Positions 6,256 to 6,266 of a stretch of DNA of 6,266 nt are shown here, piece after piece. The notes under the pieces were generated by a model. That model had not been told where the DNA came from. It was given only the letters and a program-made list of their open reading frames with translations, and searched no databases. Position numbers and translations under genes: made by a program. Positions within the stretch are counted from its first letter, which is position 1, and each line of letters opens with the position of its first letter. The stretch is taken from contig JAYTQU010000291.1 in NCBI GenBank assembly GCA_043746555.1, positions 1 through 6,266 on the forward strand, in the 5' to 3' direction. This stretch comes from CAZQYC01 sp043746555. GTDB taxonomy: Bacteria > Pseudomonadota > Gammaproteobacteria > Steroidobacterales > Steroidobacteraceae.

Positions 6256-6266
6256 CTAAACAGAAG

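Overview
The window carries six protein-coding loci and no RNA gene, CRISPR array or insertion sequence that I can support. The gene set is a metabolite:H+ symporter-type MFS transporter, a PaiB-like FMN-binding protein, a cyclase-family hydrolase, a DUF1501/DUF1800 pair and a spore-coat-U (SCPU) type domain. Together with a GC content in the mid-50s by eye (not counted), this suggests a proteobacterium. A gammaproteobacterium of the Xanthomonadales/Lysobacterales type or a betaproteobacterium would fit, but this is inference from gene content and not a placement.

Left to right: (1) 1-1502, minus strand, is an MFS transporter whose C-terminal end lies beyond the left edge. (2) A 131-bp divergent region separates it from a PaiB-like gene on the plus strand (1634-2239). 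(3) An 87-bp convergent gap with a GC-rich hairpin precedes a minus-strand cyclase-family gene (2327-3004). (4) Upstream of the cyclase, after 143 bp, lies a tightly coupled minus-strand pair: DUF1800 (4380-5816) followed after 2 nt by a Tat-signal DUF1501 protein (3148-4377). (5) A 157-bp gap holds three tandem 11-bp repeats directly in front of the DUF1800 start, a weak promoter candidate and an 8-bp inverted repeat. (6) At the right edge is the C-terminal half of an SCPU domain on the minus strand. Its homologous frame runs upstream past the first ATG and then meets an in-frame TAG, so it looks broken.

Functional reading: DUF1800 and DUF1501 are almost certainly one transcriptional unit and probably one functional unit. 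DUF1501 carries the export signal and DUF1800 has none. The cyclase gene follows in the same direction and could be read through, but its gap is large enough for its own promoter. The transporter and the PaiB-like gene are divergent and could share control. The points most worth a second look are the replaced metal-ligand positions in the cyclase, the one-sided export signal of the DUF1800/DUF1501 pair, the helically phased repeats at the DUF1800 start, and the nonsense codon in the SCPU gene.
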